Shown here piece after piece: positions 15,579 to 23,814 of a DNA stretch of 64,000 nt. A program made the translations under genes and the position numbers. Under the pieces are notes generated by a model. It was not told the origin of the DNA, made no database searches, and saw only the letters and a program-made list of their open reading frames with translations. Origin of the DNA: Streptomyces sp. ML-6 (lineage in GTDB: Bacteria; Actinomycetota; Actinomycetes; Streptomycetales; Streptomycetaceae); the NCBI RefSeq assembly GCF_030116705.1, contig NZ_JAOTIK010000001.1:6910501-6974500 (forward strand), read 5' to 3'. The first letter of the stretch is position 1; each line of letters opens with the position of its first letter.

Positions 15579-16081
15579 CCGACGACATCGTCGCCTCGGT
15601 GGTACGGCAGTGGCAGGCCGTCAACCCGGAGCTGGACACCGGACCGATGGAACTCATCGGCCGCATCAACCGCTGTGCCGCCCTGCTCCAGCAGGCGGAG
15701 GACGCCCCGCTGCGCGCCGCCGGACTGACCCGCGCCGAGTTCGACCTGCTCGGGGCGGTACGCCGCACCGACCGCGAACTGACCCCCGGCGAGCTGGCCA
15801 GGGAGACGTTCTCCTCCGGCGCCGCCGTCACCAAGCGCCTGCGGGTCCTCCAGGAGCGCGGCCTGGTCGACCGCCGGTGCGACGACCGCGACCGCCGCGT
15901 CAACCACGTCCGCCTCACCGAGGAGGGACGCGAGCTGGTGGACATGCTGCTGCCGCGGCAACTGGCGTACGAGCGCACGGTCCTGTCGGGCCTCGACGAG
16001 CACACCCACGCCCGGCTCAGTGCCCAGCTCGGCGAGCTGCTCGTCCAGCTGGAGGGACGGATCGGCGGCAGCCGCCGCTGA
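15575..16081 (+). CDS. MarR family transcriptional regulator
   Basis: The GTG start at 15575 overlaps the FUSC stop (GTGA). The 168-residue product is a winged-helix regulator with the recognition region TPGELARETFSSGAAVTKRLRVLQERGLVDR and the wing DDRDRRVNHVRLTEEG. Such proteins bind AT-rich palindromes as dimers and release them on binding phenolic ligands. Its likely target is the nested repeat at 13835-13870, through which it would control both its own operon and the divergent lyase. Confidence 0.92.
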   Translation: MTDDIVASVVRQWQAVNPELDTGPMELIGRINRCAALLQQAEDAPLRAAGLTRAEFDLLGAVRRTDRELTPGELARETFSSGAAVTKRLRVLQERGLVDRRCDDRDRRVNHVRLTEEGRELVDMLLPRQLAYERTVLSGLDEHTHARLSAQLGELLVQLEGRIGGSRR

Positions 16082-16095
16082 CCCCGGGCCCGCGC

Positions 16096-16125
16096 GGGGC
16101 AGGGCCGGCCCACCGGCCCCGCCCC
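16096..16125. terminator. Bidirectional hairpin between convergent MarR and IclR genes
   Basis: GGGGC-A-GGGCCGG (16096-16108) pairs with CCGGCCC-C-GCCCC (16113-16125) around a four-base loop, with one mismatch. It starts 15 bases after the MarR stop and lies 44 bases past the IclR stop on the other strand. Confidence 0.7.
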
Positions 16126-16168
16126 ACCTCTCTCCGGCGTACGCCCGGTTCCACCTGCCCGCGCGTCC

Positions 16169-16951
16169 TCACCGCGGTGCCGCCCCGTGCCCCGCGTCGG
16201 GCCCGTCCAGCAGCGCGGCGGAGCGGCGGAGTTCCTCGGCGCGCCGGGCGAGCGCCGCGTCGCCGCCCCGGTCGGCGGGGGCCGAGGCGGTCAGGGCGAG
16301 CCGGTCGCGCCAGCTCGACCCGGTCAGGAGGACGGCCACGGCGTACACGCCCCGGACCGATTCCCCGCGGCTGACCGCGTACCCCCGCCCGCGGACCTCG
16401 TCGAGCTCGGCGAGCAGCGCGGAACGCGACGTGAGGGCGTTCGACGCGGTCGGCGGCAGCTCCTCCTGCGGGTAGAGGGCGCGGACCTGTTCCGGCGCCA
16501 TCCGGGAGAGCAGCATCCTGCCGCCCGCCGTGGTGTGGGCGGGGCACGTGCGGCCGATTCCCGACATCACCCGCACCGGGTGCGGGGACTCGCGGCCGTC
16601 GGTGATGACGATCCGGTCGCCGATCAACGCCGCGCTCTGCACCGTTTCGCCGGTACGCAGCACCGCGTCCTCCAGCACGGGGCCGAGCCGTTCGCGGATC
16701 GCCGTGCCGAAGCCGGCCGGGAGCCCGAGCCGGACCAGCTCGGGGCCCGGTGCGTAACCGCGGCCGGAGAAGTCCCGGACCGCGAAGCCCCGCCCCTCCA
16801 GTGTGCTGAGCACCCGGTGCGCGGTGGACCTGCCCACGGAGAGCAGCTCGGCCGCCCGGGAGACGGTCAGCGTGTCGTGGGTGAGGAACAGCCGCATCAA
16901 CCGGAGTCCGGTGTCGAGCGATTCGATGGTGTAGCTCCGCGTCGGCCCCAT
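16169..16951 (-). CDS. IclR family transcriptional regulator
   Basis: I choose the ATG at 16951, which has GAGGAA about 10 bases ahead; an in-frame ATG at 17008 lacks a good ribosome site. The 260-residue product has an N-terminal winged helix (TVSRAAELLSVGRSTAHRVLSTLEGRGFAVRD) and the C-terminal IclR ligand domain, including GRTCPAHTTAGGRMLLS and VSRGESVRGVYAVAV. It is convergent with MarR, and the next gene upstream is the conservon, 650 bases away on the other strand. No target can be named. Confidence 0.9.
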   Translation of the reverse strand: MGPTRSYTIESLDTGLRLMRLFLTHDTLTVSRAAELLSVGRSTAHRVLSTLEGRGFAVRDFSGRGYAPGPELVRLGLPAGFGTAIRERLGPVLEDAVLRTGETVQSAALIGDRIVITDGRESPHPVRVMSGIGRTCPAHTTAGGRMLLSRMAPEQVRALYPQEELPPTASNALTSRSALLAELDEVRGRGYAVSRGESVRGVYAVAVLLTGSSWRDRLALTASAPADRGGDAALARRAEELRRSAALLDGPDAGHGAAPR

Positions 16952-17280
16952 GGTGCGTCCGTTCCTCGTCGGTTCCGGTGCGTCTCGTGACGCGACGTAC
17001 CCGGACATGATCCGGGACGACGGCCCGGTGCGGGGTCCGAGGCGGGGTTCAACCGGCCTCGTTCCGGGGGGTGTTCCACGGAGCGCGAGGGTGCGCGACG
17101 CCCGCCCGCGCCGACGCCGTCCGCACCGGCCGTCACCCCGGCGCCCCGGAAGGTCACCCTCACCCGACCCATGAACACGTCCCTTTCGACCCCTCTCGCT
17201 CGTGCGTACGACTGTCCCTTGGTGTGGGACGAAGTGAGGGGCGACGCGAGGGGCGGGAGTGAGAGTTGTTGCTCCTGTGC

Positions 17281-17315
17281 AGGTGAACTCCGTGCGTGAT
17301 TACCCTGGTTCACCT
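17281..17315. promoter_or_regulatory. Spaced inverted repeat AGGTGAAC...GTTCACCT
   Basis: Two exact 8-bp arms are separated by 19 bases, upstream of the conservon. The same GTGAAC core forms a compact palindrome at 35513-35526 beside the WhiJ-like genes. It is a possible binding site for a developmental regulator; no protein can be assigned. Confidence 0.4.
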
Positions 17316-17513
17316 CCATGACGACATGAACTCTGTCCTGCGCTGCGGTACGGAATGCCTCGCGGGACGCCTGATGTCGACCATCGTCACTCCCCGCGCA
17401 CGCGTGGCGGCGGTGCGTGCAAAAACTCGTGAGTGTATTACCGCCGGAGCGCTCGCGCAGGGGGTTGGGTGAATGGGCCGAAGCCCTGATTCGATCTGAC
17501 TAAGCTCACGCGC

Positions 17514-17530
17514 AGTGAAGCCGAGTTGAT
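17514..17530 (+). promoter_or_regulatory. 17-bp element shared with the CYP157-CYP154 operon
   Basis: AGTGAAGCCGAGTTGAT, 74 bases before cvnA, differs at one base from 1694-1710. Both operons encode a CYP157-type P450 and contain one TTA codon. This points to shared control of the two units. Confidence 0.55.
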
Positions 17531-17603
17531 ATGAATTCGAGCGCTTGTTCCCGACTGTCCTGCAAGCGCCTGTACCTCCCGAATCAACCGCCAGAGGTTC
17601 TAG

Positions 17604-19214
17604 ATGGTCCGTGTTGAATCACCGCCGACCGACCGGGAAACCCCGGTCGTTCGCGCCGTGTTGCTGCCCGTGCTCCTGATCGGCGGCGCGACCGCCGCCG
17701 CGGCGGCGCTGGTCCCCGAGCCCGCGCGGATACCAGTCGTCTGGTGCGGCGTGCTCGCCACCGTCGTGATCGCCGCGCTCACCGTCCAACTCGCCCGCAG
17801 GGCCCGTGACCTGCGCATCCAGCGCGCGGTGTACGAACGCCGCTTCGCCGACCTGGAACGGCGCATCGCCATCCACGACGACGAGACCGTGCGGATCAGC
17901 AAGGTGCTCCTGCCGGCCGCCATCCACCGCCTGCGCGTGGGGAATTCGCCCGAGGAGGTGCTCCGCGACGTCGTGGACGCGGACGAGTCGTACCGCGACC
18001 TGCCCGACGCCCAGCGCACCCTCGTCTACACGGTGCTCAACATCATCGACAACGAAGAAGCCATGCGTGACTCCGCGCAGCGCGCCTTCGTCAACGTCGC
18101 CCGGCGTGTCCAGGCGATCGTCCACCGCCAGGCGAGCGAACTGCGTGAGATGGAGGAGCATCACGGGCGCAACCCCGACGTCTTCGACGACCTGCTCCGC
18201 ATCGACCACGGCACCGCGCTGATCGGCCGCCTCGCCGACTCCATCGCGGTACTCGGCGGGGCCCGGCCCAGCCGCCAGTGGCCCAAGCCCGTACCGCTGT
18301 TCAGCGTGCTGCGCGGCGCCATGTCGCGCATCCTGGAGTACCCCCGCGTCGATCTGCACTCGATCGCCAAGGTCGCCATCATCGGCACGGCCGTCGAACC
18401 GCTCATCCACGCCTGCGCCGAGCTCCTCGACAACGCCACCCGCTACTCGCCCCCGCAGACCCGGGTGCACGTCACCGCCGTCGAGGTGCAGACCGGCATC
18501 GCCATCGAGATCGAGGACGGCGGCGTCTCGCTCAGCGAGGAGGCCCGCTCGCGGGCCGAGAACATGCTCGCCAGGGCCCAGGCCGGCTCCAACATGAACG
18601 ACCTCGGCGAGTCCCCGCGACTCGGCATGGCCGTCGTCGGACGCCTCGCCCGGATGTACGACCTCCAGGTCTCCCTGCGGCAGTCCGCGTACGGCGGCGT
18701 CCGCGCCGTGCTCATCGTGCCCCGCGCCATGATCACCACCGGACCCGCTCCCGGCATCGCCCACGGCATCGGCGCCACGTCGAGGCCCACCAGCGACATC
18801 GACCAGGAGGCCATGAAGCACGTCGTGCCCCCCCGCCGCAAGCCCCGCACCCCCGTGGCCCAGCGCCCCGCCACCGGACCGGTCGCCCCCATCACCAGGC
18901 CGGTCGTCCCCCCGGCCGCCATGGAGGACGACGTCCCCGTGGTGACCGAGTGGACCGCCGGAGGACTCCCGCAACGCCGCAGCCGCGGCCGCGCGCCCCT
19001 CGGCTCGCACAACCTCCCCGCCCAGCCCGTCGACCCCACCGCCGGCCGGCGCAACGGCCATGCCAACGGCCATGGACCGGGCGGTGAGAACGGCAAGGAG
19101 CAGCCGCCCGGACTCTGGCTGGAGGCATTCACCAACGCCGTCAACGGCGTGCCGCAGGACCCGAAGACCGACGAAGACTCCGATGACGCGTGGGACAAGG
19201 GAGACCTGAAGTGA
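17604..19214 (+). CDS. cvnA: Conservon sensor ATPase CvnA
   Basis: The 536-residue protein has two N-terminal membrane helices (about 17-37 and 43-65), a charged coiled linker, a dimerisation-like helical region and a HATPase domain. The domain has N-box HACAELLDNATRYSPP, G1 box IEDGGVSLS and G2 box LGMAVVGRLA. A long Pro/Arg-rich C-terminal tail (about 400-536) is probably disordered. CvnA proteins resemble histidine kinases and nitrate-sensor ATPases and form a membrane complex with CvnB-D that resembles a eukaryotic G-protein system. The genes that follow overlap end to start. Confidence 0.95.
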   Translation: MVRVESPPTDRETPVVRAVLLPVLLIGGATAAAAALVPEPARIPVVWCGVLATVVIAALTVQLARRARDLRIQRAVYERRFADLERRIAIHDDETVRISKVLLPAAIHRLRVGNSPEEVLRDVVDADESYRDLPDAQRTLVYTVLNIIDNEEAMRDSAQRAFVNVARRVQAIVHRQASELREMEEHHGRNPDVFDDLLRIDHGTALIGRLADSIAVLGGARPSRQWPKPVPLFSVLRGAMSRILEYPRVDLHSIAKVAIIGTAVEPLIHACAELLDNATRYSPPQTRVHVTAVEVQTGIAIEIEDGGVSLSEEARSRAENMLARAQAGSNMNDLGESPRLGMAVVGRLARMYDLQVSLRQSAYGGVRAVLIVPRAMITTGPAPGIAHGIGATSRPTSDIDQEAMKHVVPPRRKPRTPVAQRPATGPVAPITRPVVPPAAMEDDVPVVTEWTAGGLPQRRSRGRAPLGSHNLPAQPVDPTAGRRNGHANGHGPGGENGKEQPPGLWLEAFTNAVNGVPQDPKTDEDSDDAWDKGDLK

Positions 19215-19618
19215 TCCAGCAGCGGGGAAACATGGACTGGATGCTCAAGCAGCTGGCCGACGACGTACCGGACATCCACCAGATCGTGGTGCTCTCCGCC
19301 GACGGTCTGCGCATCGCCCAGCACGGCGGCGACCCCGATGTCGCCGACCGCCTCGCGGCGGCCTGTGCCGGACTGCAGAGCCTGGCCGCGGCCGTCGCCT
19401 CCGAAATCCCGTACAGCGACGGGCTCATGCGCCTGGTCGTCATCGAGGTCACCGGCGGCTTCTTCTACCTGATGGCCGCCGGGACGGGCGCGTACCTCGC
19501 CGTCCTGGCCGGCGAGACGGTCGACGCCGGACTCGTCGGATCGCGGATGCGCGACATGGTCGTCAGGATCGGCGCCCATCTGACGAGTCCGCCGCGCCAC
19601 GACGGGCTGTCCGGATGA
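19211..19618 (+). CDS. cvnB: Conservon roadblock/LC7 protein CvnB
   Basis: The GTG start overlaps the cvnA stop (GTGA). The 135-residue product starts VIQQRGNMDWMLKQLADDVP and has the roadblock fold signature HIVVLSADGL-type strand (IHQIVVLSADGLRIAQHGG) and LMRLVVIEVTGGFFYLMAAG. Roadblock proteins in bacteria act with small GTPases, here CvnD, as scaffold or activating factor. Membrane-associated through CvnA by analogy with the S. coelicolor Cvn9 complex. Confidence 0.95.
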   Translation: MIQQRGNMDWMLKQLADDVPDIHQIVVLSADGLRIAQHGGDPDVADRLAAACAGLQSLAAAVASEIPYSDGLMRLVVIEVTGGFFYLMAAGTGAYLAVLAGETVDAGLVGSRMRDMVVRIGAHLTSPPRHDGLSG

Positions 19619-19986
19619 GTTCTCCCCGACGAGAGCGCCGAAAAGCCGATCCCGCCCTGAGCGATCCGGAACGGCTGTACGTGATCACCGGCGATCCCGA
19701 CGGCAGCGAGCGAGCGGCTCTCGACCTGGTCACGATGATCGTCGCGAAGGCCCAGCCGACGCCGACGGTCCAGCCCGAGCAGGCGGTGATCCTGCGCCTG
19801 TGCCAGGCACCGTTATCCGTCGCGGAGCTATCCGCGTACCTCGCACTGCCCTTCAGCGTCGTCACGTCGCTCCTCACCGAGCTCCTCGCCGCCGAACTCA
19901 TCGAATCGCGCGCACCCATCGTGCGCGCCACACTCCCGGACAGGTCCCTCCTCGAAGCGGTGATGCATGGACTTCAGAAACTCTGA
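19615..19986 (+). CDS. cvnC: Conservon DUF742 protein CvnC
   Basis: The start overlaps the cvnB stop (ATGA). The 123-residue protein has a basic start, LYVITGDPDGSERAALDLVTMIV and a winged-helix-like region LCQAPLSVAELSAYLALPFSVVTSLLTELLAAELIE, typical of DUF742. A TTA codon at 19813-19815 (Leu67) is the only one I find in the conservon. It places translation of the operon middle, and by coupling cvnD, under bldA control. Confidence 0.95.
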   Translation: MSSPRRERRKADPALSDPERLYVITGDPDGSERAALDLVTMIVAKAQPTPTVQPEQAVILRLCQAPLSVAELSAYLALPFSVVTSLLTELLAAELIESRAPIVRATLPDRSLLEAVMHGLQKL

Positions 19987-20581
19987 CACGATCACCGGCC
20001 CCCGACGCGAGGACGTCCTTCCCACCACGGCGACCGCCGCGGTGAAGGTCGTGGTCGTCGGCGGGTTCGGGGTCGGCAAGACGACCATGGTCGGATCGGT
20101 CAGCGAGATCCGGCCGCTGACCACCGAAGAGACCATGACCCAGGCCGGGGTCGGCGTGGACGACAACTACGGGGTGGAGAGCAAGACCGCCACCACCGTC
20201 GCCATGGACTTCGGCCGGATCTCCATCAGCGAGGAGCTGGTCCTCTATCTGTTCGGAACACCGGGCCAGGAACGTTTCTGGTTCCTGTGGAACGGGCTGT
20301 TCGAGGGAGCCCTCGGTGCGGTGGTCCTCATCGACACCCGCCGGCTCGAAGTCAGCTTCGACGTCATCGGGCGGCTGGAGGAGCGCGGCGTGCCGTTCGT
20401 CGTCGCCATCAACACCTTCCCCGACGCCCCGAAGCACCCCGTCGAGGCACTGCGCAGCGCTCTGGACCTCCCCGAGGAGGTCCCGATGATCGACTGCGAC
20501 GCCCGGCTGCGCGGCTCCAGCCGCGACGTGCTGATGACCCTGATGCGCTACCTGCACAGTCTGGCGCTCCCGCTCGCCTGA
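19967..20581 (+). CDS. cvnD: Conservon small GTPase CvnD
   Basis: The gene overlaps cvnC by 20 bases. The 204-residue GTPase has the P-loop GGFGVGKTT, switch region TTEETMTQAGVGVDD, the G3 motif GTPGQERFWFLW and the strand VPFVVAINTF in place of a standard NKxD, as usual for this actinobacterial family related to MglA/Ras. It probably cycles on the CvnA-B complex and passes a signal to unknown effectors, possibly including the following P450. Confidence 0.95.
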   Translation: MDFRNSDTITGPRREDVLPTTATAAVKVVVVGGFGVGKTTMVGSVSEIRPLTTEETMTQAGVGVDDNYGVESKTATTVAMDFGRISISEELVLYLFGTPGQERFWFLWNGLFEGALGAVVLIDTRRLEVSFDVIGRLEERGVPFVVAINTFPDAPKHPVEALRSALDLPEEVPMIDCDARLRGSSRDVLMTLMRYLHSLALPLA

Positions 20582-20651
20582 CCGTGCCCCCCCACCCCCC
20601 TCACGCATCCCCACCCGTCTGGTCCTTGGAATCCTGATCCCTGGAGCGATC

Positions 20652-22223
20652 GTGACAACCCCATTTCCCTACGAGTCCGGAGCGGCCCAGGGGTCGTTTC
20701 CGCCCCCCGAGTGCCCGGCCCACGGCCTCGGCATCGGGCCCGGCGGACTGCGCCGGTTCTACGGCCCGGAGGCCGAGCGGGACCCCCACGGGCTCTACGA
20801 GAAACTCCGCGCCGAACACGGCACCGTGGCCCCCGTGCTGCTGCACGGGGACGTGCCCGCCTGGCTGGTCCTCGGCCACAGCGAGAACCTGCACATGACC
20901 CGCACCCCCTCGCAGTTCTCCCGCGACTCCCGGCGGTGGCGGGCCCTGCAGGACGGCAGCGTCGCCCCGGACCACCCACTCGCCCCGATCTTCACCTGGC
21001 AGCCGATCTGCGTCTTCGCCGACGGCGCCACCCACGAGCGCCAGCGCGGCGCGGTCACCGACAGCATGGGCCGCATCGACACCCGCGGCGTCCGCCGGCA
21101 CGTCAACCGCTACAGCAACCGGCTGGTCAACGACTTCTGCCAGGAAGGCCGCGTCGACCTGGTCGGCCAGTTCGCCGAACGGCTGCCGATGATGGTGATG
21201 TGCGCGATCATCGGCATGCCCGAGGAGTACAACGACCGGATGGTCCAGGCCGCCCGCGACATGACCCGGGGCACGGCGACCGCCGTCGCGAGCAACGCCT
21301 ACGTCCTGGAGGCGCTGACCCGGCTCGTCCAGCGCCGCCGCCGCGAACCCGCGGACGACTTCGCCACCTGGCTCATCGAGCACCCCGCGAGGATGAACGA
21401 CCAGGAGGTCAGCGAACACCTGCGGCTGATCCTCATCGCCTCCTACGAGGCGACCGCCAACCTGATCGCCAACGTCCTGCGGATGGTCCTCACCGACCCG
21501 CGCTTCCGGGCCCGGCTCAGCGGCGGTCACATGACGGTGCCCGAGGCGGTCGAGCAGACGCTGTGGGACGAACCGCCGTTCACCGCGATCTTCGGCCGCT
21601 GGGCGGTCGGCGACACCGAACTGGGCGGCAAGCAGATCAAGGCGGGCGACGCCCTGATCGTCGGCATCGCACCGGCCAACACCGACCCGGTCGTACGGCC
21701 CGACCTGAACGCCGACATGGCGGGTAACCGCGCCCACCTGGCGTTCAGCGGCGGCCCGCACGAATGCCCGGGACAGGACATCGGCCGCGCCATCGCCGAC
21801 GTCGGTGTCGACGCCCTGCTGATGCGACTGCCCGACCTCGAACTCGCCGTCGACGAGAGCGAGCTGAGGTGGGTGGGGAACATCATGGGGCGGCATCTGG
21901 TGGAACTCCCGGCGGACTTCGCCGCGCGTGCGCCGCAGGACGACCGGGAACCGCCGTCCATGGGCAAGCCCAACGCGCAGCGCCAGGACTGGGAGGTGCA
22001 GTCGACCGTCCGGCACACCGCCCCCACCCCCGGCCGCCCGCCCCTTCCGCCGCCCGCCCCGGCCCCGGCCACGACGGGCGCGGCGGCCATGACGGCGGTC
22101 GTCGACGAGACGGGAAGCACCCCCGCGGCGCAGCCCGCCGTGGGCCACATCCCGCAGCAGCGCGGCCGGTCCGCACCGGTCAGGCTGTGGCGGGTCGTTT
22201 CCCGCTGGTGGAGCGGCGACTGA
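20652..22223 (+). CDS. Conservon cytochrome P450, CYP157-like (EXXR lost, C-terminal tail)
   Basis: The GTG start follows cvnD by 70 bases on the same strand. The 523-residue protein has I-helix LIASYEATANLIAN and heme loop FSGGPHECPGQ. The K-helix reads EQTLW: aligned with canonical E-x-x-R it gives Gln302-Thr-Leu-Trp305, so both invariant residues are gone. This is the form reported for CYP157C1, the P450 of a S. coelicolor conservon. It is about 100 residues longer than usual because of a Pro/Ala-rich tail (about 420-523) ending in RLWRVVSRWWSGD, which could bind membrane or partner. It may be a sensor or structural heme protein more than a monooxygenase. Confidence 0.9.
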   Translation: MTTPFPYESGAAQGSFPPPECPAHGLGIGPGGLRRFYGPEAERDPHGLYEKLRAEHGTVAPVLLHGDVPAWLVLGHSENLHMTRTPSQFSRDSRRWRALQDGSVAPDHPLAPIFTWQPICVFADGATHERQRGAVTDSMGRIDTRGVRRHVNRYSNRLVNDFCQEGRVDLVGQFAERLPMMVMCAIIGMPEEYNDRMVQAARDMTRGTATAVASNAYVLEALTRLVQRRRREPADDFATWLIEHPARMNDQEVSEHLRLILIASYEATANLIANVLRMVLTDPRFRARLSGGHMTVPEAVEQTLWDEPPFTAIFGRWAVGDTELGGKQIKAGDALIVGIAPANTDPVVRPDLNADMAGNRAHLAFSGGPHECPGQDIGRAIADVGVDALLMRLPDLELAVDESELRWVGNIMGRHLVELPADFAARAPQDDREPPSMGKPNAQRQDWEVQSTVRHTAPTPGRPPLPPPAPAPATTGAAAMTAVVDETGSTPAAQPAVGHIPQQRGRSAPVRLWRVVSRWWSGD

Positions 22224-22416
22224 CCCGCTCCGTCCCGACCAGGGGCGGACGGCACCGGCATCCGGCCCGGTGGCGACGGACCCACGGTCCGCGGTCACCG
22301 GGCCGGACCCCGTCGGTACGGAGGCCGCTCGTACGGATTCCCCGCGCCGGGCCGGGCCCCGCCGTCCGGAGTCGTTCGTGCCCGGCCCGATCCGGCCCCC
22401 CGTACCATGCGGAAGC

Positions 22417-23763
22417 GTGAAGCTGACAATTCTGGGCGGCGGCGGATTCCGGGTTCCCCTCGTGTACGGGGCGCTGCTCGCCGACCACGCCGAGGGCCGC
22501 GTATCGGCGGTCACCCTTTACGACACCGACGCCGACCGGCTCACCGCGGTGGCCCGGGTGCTCGCCGAACAGGCCGAGAACGTCCCCGACGCGCCCGCCG
22601 TCGATGCCACCACCGACCTCGACGAGGCCCTGCGCGGCGCCGACTTCGTCTTCTCGGCGATCCGGGTGGGCGGCCTCGAAGGCCGGGCGGCCGACGAACG
22701 CGTCGCCCTCGACCTGGGCGTGCTCGGCCAGGAGACGGTGGGGGCGGGCGGCATCGCCTACGGCCTGCGCACCGTGCCCGTCGCCGTCGACCTGGCCCGG
22801 CGCATCGCACGGCTCGCCCCCGACGCCTGGGTCATCAACTTCACCAACCCGGCCGGTCTGGTCACCGAGGCCATGTCCCGCCACCTCGGGGACCGGGTCA
22901 TCGGCATCTGCGACTCCCCGGTGGGTCTCGGCCGCCGCATCGCCCGGGTGCTCGGCGCCGACCCGGACCGGGCCCGGATCGACTACGTCGGCCTGAACCA
23001 CCTGGGCTGGGTCCGCGGACTGCGCGTCGACGGCCGGGACGAACTCCCGCGACTGCTCGCGGACCCGGCCCTCCTCGGCTCCTTCGAGGAAGGCCGGCTG
23101 TTCGGCGCCGACTGGCTGCGCTCGCTGGGCGCCGTCCCCAACGAGTACCTGCACTACTACTACTTCAACCGGGAAGCGGTACGCGCCTACCAGGAGGCCG
23201 AGCAGACCCGCGGCGCCTTCCTCCGCGAGCAGCAGGAGGGCTTCTACGCCCGGATGAAGGACCCGGCGGCCCCCGCCCTGGCCACCTGGGACCGCACGCG
23301 CGCCGAACGCGAGGCCACGTACATGTCGGAGAACAGGGAGGTCGCCGGGGTCGGCGAACGGGACGGGAGCGACCTGGAGTCCGGCGGCTACGAGCAGGTG
23401 GCGCTCGCCCTCATGCGGGCGGTCGCCCGCGACGAACGGACCACGCTCATCCTCAACGTCCCCAACCGGACCACGCTCCCGGTGCTCGACGCCGAAGCCG
23501 TCATCGAGGTGCCGTGCCTGGTCGACGCCAACGGCGCCCGCCCCCTCGCCGTCGACCCGCTTCCGTACCATGCCGTCGGCCTGGTCACCGCGGTCAAGGC
23601 GGTCGAACGCGCGGTCCTGGAAGCGTCGGAGAGCGGTTCGCGCGCGACCGCCGTGAAGGCCTTCGCCCTGCACCCGCTGGTCGACTCGGTGACCGTCGCC
23701 GAACGCCTCGTCGACGGATACGTCGAGGCCCACCCCGCGCTCGCCCGTCTGAACCGTCCCTGA
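22417..23763 (+). CDS. GH4 family 6-phospho-beta-glucosidase-like hydrolase
   Basis: The GTG at 22417 starts KLTILGGGGF, the NAD-binding glycine loop of glycoside hydrolase family 4; upstream codons in the same frame look non-coding. The 448-residue protein carries the family blocks GAGGIAYGLRTVPV, NFTNPAGLVTEAM, GICDSPVG (metal-binding Cys) and GLNHLGW (metal-binding His). GH4 enzymes cleave glycosides by a redox-elimination route using NAD and Mn. The usual GGGSxYTP start is GGGGFRVPL here. No sugar transporter lies next to it, so the substrate, phosphorylated or not, is open. Confidence 0.92.
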   Translation: MKLTILGGGGFRVPLVYGALLADHAEGRVSAVTLYDTDADRLTAVARVLAEQAENVPDAPAVDATTDLDEALRGADFVFSAIRVGGLEGRAADERVALDLGVLGQETVGAGGIAYGLRTVPVAVDLARRIARLAPDAWVINFTNPAGLVTEAMSRHLGDRVIGICDSPVGLGRRIARVLGADPDRARIDYVGLNHLGWVRGLRVDGRDELPRLLADPALLGSFEEGRLFGADWLRSLGAVPNEYLHYYYFNREAVRAYQEAEQTRGAFLREQQEGFYARMKDPAAPALATWDRTRAEREATYMSENREVAGVGERDGSDLESGGYEQVALALMRAVARDERTTLILNVPNRTTLPVLDAEAVIEVPCLVDANGARPLAVDPLPYHAVGLVTAVKAVERAVLEASESGSRATAVKAFALHPLVDSVTVAERLVDGYVEAHPALARLNRP

Positions 23764-23782
23764 CGACCGCCCCGCAGGCCCT

Positions 23783-23812
23783 CCCGCCGCGCCCGCGCCC
23801 GGACGCGGCGGG
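23783..23812. terminator. Hairpin between convergent GH4 and SWIM genes
   Basis: CCCGCCGCG (23783-23791) is exactly complementary to 23804-23812. It lies 20 bases after the GH4 stop and 3 bases after the SWIM stop on the other strand, so it can serve both. Confidence 0.7.
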
Positions 23813-23814
23813 CC

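Larger units (their letters stand above)
16952..17603. other. Divergent promoter region of IclR gene and conservon
   Basis: No gene is supported in these 652 bases. They contain the spaced inverted repeat AGGTGAAC (17281-17288)/GTTCACCT (17308-17315), AT-richer DNA around 17425-17445, the 17-bp element at 17514-17530, and a small hairpin GCGCTTG (17541-17547)/CAAGCGC (17563-17569) in the probable conservon leader. AGAGG lies 8 bases before the cvnA ATG. Confidence 0.55.

Noticed and set aside
16897..17319. Minus-strand frame upstream of the IclR gene as an extended IclR protein or separate gene
   Set aside because: It is in a different frame from the IclR gene, the translation is Arg/Gly/Pro-rich, and the region has promoter-like AT content.
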